Below, in pieces: positions 24,697 through 29,181 of a stretch of 29,181 nt of DNA. The translations under genes were made by a program, and so were the position numbers. The notes beneath the pieces are model-generated. The model worked only from the letters and a program-made list of their open reading frames with translations. It was not told where the DNA came from and ran no database searches. The DNA comes from Planctomycetota bacterium. Its GTDB lineage: Bacteria > Planctomycetota > Phycisphaerae > WQYP01. How positions within the stretch are numbered: the first letter of the stretch is position 1; each line of letters opens with the position of its first letter. Location of the stretch: NCBI GenBank assembly GCA_023489375.1, contig JAMDCX010000026.1, positions 636 through 29,816 of the forward strand, in the 5' to 3' direction.

Positions 24697-25090
24697 GGTG
24701 TAGCCATATTTTTTGGGCAATTCTTTTATCCCCCCATCATTTTCGTAGCCCTGTACTGACCAATTCTATTTTAGGTAACCGTTCACGGTCATGTCGACGG
24801 GCCAGAATTACCGCGGTTTTGACATAGCCCAAAGGGTGGGAATCCCTTGTGGTGCAGGCTTCCAGCCTGCCCAGTAGACCCTTCGTGAAAGGTTACATTA
24901 TTCATTTCCGGCGGGATAAACCCGCTGGCTCGTGCCTTCTTCCACCGTCCTAACTCCTAACTTATACATTCTCCTCATTATTTATTATTCATGGTTATGA
25001 CCCCGTGAACGGTTACTATTTTAGCTGCGTGGCCTTGGCCCGCGCGTTAACTCTGCAAATCTCGCCCCCGCCCAAAAATATGGCCGCACC
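24697..25090. repeat. Inverted-end repeat, copy C, split by a younger insertion
   Basis: Starts GGTGTAGCCATATTTTTTGG and ends AAAAATATGGCCGCACC. Leaving out the inserted 242 bases and one 8-bp duplication, it is 144 bp and equals the outer arms of copy B without the 150-base core. Its left arm (ATTTTCGTAGCCCTGTACTG) and right arm (GCTGCGTGGCCTTGGCCCGC) match copy B closely. The 602 bases between tRNA-Ala and phhB hold only this composite and flanking sequence. Confidence 0.75.
24775..25016. mobile_element. 242-bp non-autonomous element, IS66-type ends, 8-bp target duplication
   Basis: Begins GTAACCGTTCACGG and ends with its perfect inverse CCGTGAACGGTTAC. It is flanked on both sides by TATTTTAG (24767-24774 and 25017-25024). 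Copy B of the host repeat shows the same site uninterrupted (CCAATTCTATGTTAGCCGCG near 24408). The interior has hairpins GCAGGCTTCCAGCCTGC and GCGGGATAAACCCGC but no gene. GTAA ends and an 8-bp duplication are known IS66-family hallmarks, so an IS66-type transposase acting in trans is inferred. Confidence 0.85.
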
Positions 25091-25174
25091 CGAATTTTAT
25101 ATCCATAGCCCATGCAATCGACCCAGATCGGCATCGTTGAGTATAATAAGGAAGAAGAATAAGGAACGGTATCG

Positions 25175-25522
25175 ATGACAAAAAAAATGAAACTGTTGGA
25201 TTTGGAGCATCGGAAATGTCGCGCTTGTGAAGGCCGCACGAAGCCCTATTCAGACATTCGGATACGCCAATTGCTTACCTCCTTGCCGGATTGGGAATAC
25301 CGCGATGGCTCTCTGGTTCGGACGTTTGAATTTATGAATTTTTACCAGACCATGGCGTTTGTTAATGCCATTGCCTGGTTGGCTAACCTGGAAAATCATC
25401 ATCCGGATATGGAAGTTGGTTACAGCCGGTGCGTGATCCGGTATAACACGCATGCGATTGGCGGCCTGTCGGAAAATGATTTTATATGCGCCGCCAAGAT
25501 TAATGCGATGTTGGAGCTTTAA
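25175..25522 (+). CDS. phhB: Pterin-4a-carbinolamine dehydratase
   Basis: A 115-residue enzyme that dehydrates 4a-hydroxytetrahydropterin, recycling the cofactor of aromatic amino acid hydroxylases or related pterin steps. The core has WEYRDGSLVRTFEFMNFYQT, ANLENHHPDMEVGYSRCVIR and THAIGGLSENDFICAAKIN; the active-site His pair in NHHPD and the THxxGGLxxxDFxxAxxI motif are intact. The first 25 residues (LDLEHRKCRACEGRTKPYSD) include a CxxC pair seen in many bacterial members. AAGGAA lies 8 bases before the ATG, and a TATAAT at 25142-25147 may be its -10 box. No hydroxylase gene is nearby. It is followed after 24 bases by a glycosyltransferase gene. Confidence 0.93.
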   Translation: MTKKMKLLDLEHRKCRACEGRTKPYSDIRIRQLLTSLPDWEYRDGSLVRTFEFMNFYQTMAFVNAIAWLANLENHHPDMEVGYSRCVIRYNTHAIGGLSENDFICAAKINAMLEL

Positions 25523-25546
25523 GATCAGCCGCGCGAGAAGGAAGTT

Positions 25547-26812
25547 ATGGCACTCGAGTCATTAAAAAAGCGGAAAGTGCTGGTGCTCTCGGCCTCAGCG
25601 GGCGCCGGGCATGTGCGCGCCGCAGAGGCTCTGGAGCAAATATGCCGAATGCATTCTGATGTGGGTGAAGTTCAGCATTGGGACATGCTTAAATATACCA
25701 CGCGATTATTCCGGCATATTTATTCCCAGGTGTATTTGGACCTGATTAATAAAGCTCCCCGCATGTTGGGCTGGATTTATGATACTTTTGACACCCCATG
25801 GCGTAATGAAAAAATGCGTATGGCCTTTGAAAAATTTAATGCCGGTCCTTTTCTCAAGGCCGCCATGGCTTTTCAACCCGATCATATCATCTGTACCCAT
25901 TTTACCCCGGCCAGTTTACTGGGATGGTTGTATGAAAAAGGGAAAATTCCCGTCAAACCGGCCATTGTGGTGACGGATTATGATTGTCACGCCATGTGGT
26001 TAAACCGTACCTACCAGCATTATTTTGTTCTGCTTGATGAAACGCGGGAATTTCTGGTGCAGATGGGAATCGACCCGGCCCGCATTACGATGTCTGGAAT
26101 TCCGATTGATCCGGTATTTATGGAAACGAAAGCGCGGGAGGATGTCCGCCGGAAGCTCGGACTGACGGAAAATCTGTTTACCATACTGGTGGCTGCGGGC
26201 GGGTATGGGGTTGGGCCTGTGGAGGCTCTGTTGACACAATTACTTAAAATCAGCCGACCGGTGCAACTTGTGGTCATCGCCGGTCACGGAGAAGAATTAA
26301 AACAGCGCCTCGACCATTTGGCTGCACGACAAAACCGGAATGCTACCGCTCGAGTGGTTCCCGTTGGCTTTACAACGGTGATGGATGAATATATGGCCGC
26401 GGCTGATTTATTGCTGGGCAAACCCGGCGGGCTGACTACCAGTGAGGCGATGGCCAGAAATCTTCCCTTATGTATTGTCAATCCAATTCCCGGTCAGGAA
26501 GAACGTAACTCCGCCCATCTTCTGGAATTTGGAGTGGCGATTCGCGGCAATAATTTACCAACGCTGGCCTGGAAGATTCAAAAACTCATTGATGATCCAC
26601 GGCGGCTGGCCCGCATGCGCGAAAATACACGTCAACTGGCGCATCCCGAGGCGGCACGGACTATTGTCAACACCATGCTGAGTTGGCCGCTGGAAATTGA
26701 GTCGGAAGAAGCTCTACCACGCTATCGGTTTTTTACCGGTCACTGGGCGCAAAAGCGCCTGTTGCGGCAGCATCGCCGACAATCCAACAAGGCTTCTCCT
26801 TCGGAATTGTAA
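25547..26812 (+). CDS. UgtP/MGDG synthase-like glycolipid glycosyltransferase
   Basis: A 421-residue GT-B enzyme of the GT28 group that probably adds a sugar to diacylglycerol or a similar lipid at the inner membrane. The N-terminal acceptor domain begins VLVLSASAGAGHVRAAEALE, the SxGxGHxxAAxAL motif of MGDG synthases and UgtP. IICTHFTPASLLGWL and PAIVVTDYDCHAMWL follow. The C-terminal donor domain has ILVAAGGYGVGPVEAL, VPVGFTTVMDEYMAAADLL and GKPGGLTTSEAMARNLPLCI, then PIPGQEERN. AAGGAAG lies 5 bases before the ATG. The C terminus is basic (QKRLLRQHRRQ). It may be co-transcribed with phhB and queA. Donor and acceptor are inferred from family only. Confidence 0.85.
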   Translation: MALESLKKRKVLVLSASAGAGHVRAAEALEQICRMHSDVGEVQHWDMLKYTTRLFRHIYSQVYLDLINKAPRMLGWIYDTFDTPWRNEKMRMAFEKFNAGPFLKAAMAFQPDHIICTHFTPASLLGWLYEKGKIPVKPAIVVTDYDCHAMWLNRTYQHYFVLLDETREFLVQMGIDPARITMSGIPIDPVFMETKAREDVRRKLGLTENLFTILVAAGGYGVGPVEALLTQLLKISRPVQLVVIAGHGEELKQRLDHLAARQNRNATARVVPVGFTTVMDEYMAAADLLLGKPGGLTTSEAMARNLPLCIVNPIPGQEERNSAHLLEFGVAIRGNNLPTLAWKIQKLIDDPRRLARMRENTRQLAHPEAARTIVNTMLSWPLEIESEEALPRYRFFTGHWAQKRLLRQHRRQSNKASPSEL

Positions 26813-26821
26813 CCGTGATTT

Positions 26822-28003
26822 ATGCTCTATACCGATGAACTCGATTATGAGCTGCCGCCGGAGTTAATTGCACGCTACCCGTCGCAGCCGCGTGACCGCA
26901 GCCGTCTGCTGGTGTATCACCGTGGTGCCGATTCCGTGGACCATCGTTTTTTTTCAGACTTGCCGGAGTTGCTGAACCCCGGTGATCTGCTGATTGCCAA
27001 TGATACCCGCGTGATTCCGGCAAAACTGTCTTTATTCAAAGCCACCGGCGGCATGGTTACCGGCTTGTTTATCGCGGAACTGTTACCCGGTACATGGCGC
27101 GTCATGCTGCGCACCCGCGGTAGGGCGACCCCCGGATTACAACTCCAAACGCTTTCGGCAAAGACTTCGGAACCCCTGGTGATGAAACTTGTGGAACGGG
27201 CTTCCGAAAAAGGTCAGTGGATTGTCACCGTCAACGATCCACGACCGGCGGTGGAGGTATTGGCGGACATCGGTGAAGTGCCATTGCCACCGTATATTAT
27301 CCAGGCGCGCGAACTCAACGCGCCATCGACAACTTTTAATCAGATATCTGAATGTGGTAGTGGAAGTCTGGAAGAGATTGGTGCGGATCAAGATTCCACT
27401 GTGAACCTGTCAGTGGCGGCGGCCAATGCCAATATCAGGGATGCGGAGAGCTACCAGACTATTTATGCTCGGGAAGCTGGAGCCTTGGCAGCTCCGACTG
27501 CAGGGTTACACTTCACTCCGGAAGTATTTGCCCGCCTTGCTGAGCGTCAAATTAATCATGCGTGGGTTACATTGCATGTGGGCCTCGGTACATTTCTTCC
27601 TGTCACCACGCCCATAGTGGACCAACACCCTATGCACCTGGAATCGTATCGGATACCTTGTGCCACCGTGCAACGCATCCGTCAACAAAGAGCGGCGGGG
27701 GGCCGAATGGTGCTGGTGGGCACCACAACCGTGCGTACGTTGGAGACCATGGCTTCATCCCTGGTTGATTTATCCGTGCCGGCACAGGATTTATCCGGAG
27801 CAACAAATTTACTGATCCAACCCGGCTATCATTTTCAACTTACAGACGCTTTGATTACTAATTTCCATCTGCCGCGTAGTACTCTCCTGGCTTTGGTTGG
27901 CGCCTTGACGGGCTTGGATCGGTTAAAAAGCATTTACCGGCAAGCCATCCAGCACCGTTATCGTTTCTACAGTTTTGGTGATGCCATGATGATATTGTCG
28001 TAG
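26822..28003 (+). CDS. queA: S-adenosylmethionine:tRNA ribosyltransferase-isomerase
   Basis: This enzyme transfers and isomerises the ribose of SAM to preQ1 in tRNA, giving epoxyqueuosine. It has 393 residues. Hallmarks are LDYELPPELIARYPSQPRDR, LLIANDTRVIPAKL, IGEVPLPPYI, ESYQTIYAREAGALAAPTAG followed by LHFTPEV, HVGLGTFLPV, VLVGTTTVRTLE, LTDALITNFHLPRSTLL and YRFYSFGDAMMI. Between PPYI and ESYQT there are about 42 residues where family members usually have 10-15; the extra Gly/Ser/Asn-rich piece (residues about 170-205) is a likely surface loop. It starts 10 bases after the glycosyltransferase stop. Its stop overlaps the end of an RHS remnant on the other strand. Confidence 0.95.
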   Translation: MLYTDELDYELPPELIARYPSQPRDRSRLLVYHRGADSVDHRFFSDLPELLNPGDLLIANDTRVIPAKLSLFKATGGMVTGLFIAELLPGTWRVMLRTRGRATPGLQLQTLSAKTSEPLVMKLVERASEKGQWIVTVNDPRPAVEVLADIGEVPLPPYIIQARELNAPSTTFNQISECGSGSLEEIGADQDSTVNLSVAAANANIRDAESYQTIYAREAGALAAPTAGLHFTPEVFARLAERQINHAWVTLHVGLGTFLPVTTPIVDQHPMHLESYRIPCATVQRIRQQRAAGGRMVLVGTTTVRTLETMASSLVDLSVPAQDLSGATNLLIQPGYHFQLTDALITNFHLPRSTLLALVGALTGLDRLKSIYRQAIQHRYRFYSFGDAMMILS

Positions 28004-28110
28004 CCGATCGGATCGCGTTGCAGCCAGCGGCCAAGGGCGGTATGTAATTTCTGTTGCGTACGTAGTACCCCGGCCCTTCCGGATCATAGCTGTATCCACA
28101 GAAGATGGGG
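28000..28110 (-). pseudogene. RHS core fragment, frameshifted
   Basis: On the minus strand the text reads GYSYDPEGPGYYVRNRNYIP and, after a one-base shift, LGRWLQRDPIGY. This is the C-terminal RHS core motif (YDPxxGRWxxxDPIGY) that normally precedes the variable toxin or tip domain. The downstream variable domain is missing and the fragment overlaps the queA stop. It is probably the detached tail of the RHS gene at 28362-29181. Confidence 0.75.
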
Positions 28111-28361
28111 CCACAGGGATTCACGGATTTACACAAAGAGGCAGCGGAGGAACGCGGAGGATGTTGGATAGCCACAGAGATCTCCGAGGGCACAGAGATT
28201 GGGATATCCACAGATTTCTCAGATTCCCAAGATTTTCCGGCTTGGCACCGATTACTTCGTGCCGCTGTGCCATTGTGGTGATATTTTTCGTTCAACGCGA
28301 CCATGGGAGCCATTCCGCAATCAACAAATGCCAAGCACAGTTTACCCCGTCGCGCATGCTC
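28111..28361. repeat. CCACAGAG-type imperfect direct repeats splitting the RHS gene
   Basis: Short related phrases recur: CCACAGGGATTCACGG, CCACAGAGATCTCCGAGG, CACAGAGATTGGGATATCC and CCACAGATTTCTCAGATTCC. No coding sense is seen. Similar CCACGGAT/CCACAGAT strings are common intergenic filler in planctomycetes (recalled). The stretch separates two parts of one RHS gene. Confidence 0.4.
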
Positions 28362-29181
28362 TCACAACTCCGAATTCGGGTGCCCTGCCATAGGCCTAAA
28401 TCGCCTCGCACTCCAATAACTAGCCACGTCCCCGTTTCGCTTCTTGTCGCCGTCGTAAATATAGCGTTGATTTAACGTGACCGTGCCGCTGCCATCGGTG
28501 ACAATCTGGCGGATCCGCTGATTCCGGGCATTGTAGGTGTAATTCACGGTTTGCAGAAGTTGCCCGGAAGGGCTGTACGTGGCCACCGTTGTGAGCAGAT
28601 TCAGGCTGTTCCAGGTGTACACGATATTCAGCATAACGCCGGTCTGTGTGATCAGATTGCCGGCGTTGTCATAGCTGTTGGTGTATCCGCCGGAGCTGAT
28701 GATCTGGTTATCAGCGCCGACGGTGGAGGCGGCCCCGTCCGCACCGGTGCGGTTGCCGTTGGCATCATAGCTCCAGGAGGCCGAACCGGTGGAATCGGAG
28801 ATTAACTGATTGTCCTGGTCATAAGTGAAATTACCGGTGCCGTCGGGGGTGACCTGCCGGGTTAACCGTCCGCCGGCGTCGTAGGAATAGCTGCAGGTTT
28901 GCGTGGTCTGAGTGGATCCGGTGCCGAGGGTGTCGATGATGGAGGTTAATTCATTGTCGGCATTATAGGCGTAGGCGCTGGAGGCCACGAGTTGCGTCCC
29001 GGCCAGATTGGAATAGCGATTGATCTGCGTCGTATTGCCGTTGGCGTCATAGCTCCAGGCAACGGACAACGGCGTAACGGTGTTATATGCGGCCGAACCA
29101 TTGAACTGCGAAGATGAAATCAGTCCGGCACTTAATCCATCCGCGAGATCAAACCTCTGCATCATCGTGACCATATTCTCA
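28362..29181 (-). pseudogene. Partial RHS/YD-repeat protein, C-terminally broken
   Basis: The frame is open to the right edge, so the N-terminal part is outside the window. It encodes about 273 residues of YD repeats: WSYDANGNTTQINRYS, YAYNADNELTSI, YSYDAGGRLTRQVTPDG, FTYDQDNQLI, WSYDANGNRTG, NSYDNAGNLITQTG and YTYNARNQRIRQI, ending RYIYDGDKK. RHS/YD proteins form beta-cage shells around secreted toxins or mediate surface contacts. After YDGDKK the match to the family ends; the last 25 residues are unrelated and the core appears displaced at 28000-28110. It is probably a degraded RHS gene, although the upstream part could still be expressed as a truncated protein. Confidence 0.85.

Noticed and set aside
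24775..25016. CRISPR or riboswitch reading of the repeat-rich 24200-25090 region
   Set aside because: Repeats are not regularly spaced and have inverted ends with a target duplication, which fits transposition.
27858..28334. 158-codon minus-strand frame over the queA end
   Set aside because: Only a 25-residue piece is RHS-like; the rest is antisense to queA or direct-repeat DNA, so it is treated as a remnant.

Overview
The window looks like chromosomal DNA from a planctomycete, probably class Phycisphaerae or a close relative. The evidence is an EF-Tu whose switch I segment has the planctomycete form in place of the usual APEERxRGITI motif, two secreted proteins with PEP-CTERM sorting tails, a pseudopilin-like protein of the type common in that phylum, and many palindromic intergenic repeats. 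No rRNA, phage, CRISPR array or replication origin was found. Taxonomy is inferred from recalled family features, not from a search.

Left part (1-4195, minus strand): an export and cell-surface cluster. A good sigma70-type promoter (4167-4195) and a structured leader precede a PEP-CTERM protein. A pseudopilin, a secreted protein of unknown function with TIM-barrel-like character, and a partial protein with a twin-arginine-like signal (runs off the left edge) follow. Positions 4400-5053 hold a non-autonomous transposon-like element and the tail of an ISL3-family transposase.

Middle (5170-18115, plus strand): galK overlaps trpD, followed by a SurA/PrsA-like foldase, an AlaC-like aminotransferase, tRNA-His and tRNA-Thr. 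Next is the translation block tuf, rpmG, tRNA-Trp, secE, nusG, a small membrane protein and rplK. Here rplK is not followed by rplA; a sugar isomerase-like TIM-barrel gene and lysA come next. lysA carries a one-base frameshift in a G-run. A second frameshift of the same kind interrupts the first codons of uvrA (18116-20951), so base-calling errors are a serious alternative to real mutation.

Right part: uvrA converges on a minus-strand PEP-CTERM GDSL esterase. A four-helix membrane protein, rpsD and tRNA-Ala are also on the minus strand. Then phhB (pterin carbinolamine dehydratase), a UgtP/MGDG-synthase-like glycosyltransferase and queA are on the plus strand. The window ends in a broken, partial RHS/YD-repeat gene on the minus strand.

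The most interesting layer is intergenic: at least three families of short inverted-repeat elements. At 24697-25090 one element has inserted inside another, with a perfect 8-bp target duplication (TATTTTAG). A related copy of the uninterrupted target lies about 350 bp away. The inserted element's GTAA ends and 8-bp duplication match the known hallmarks of the IS66 family, although it encodes no transposase.
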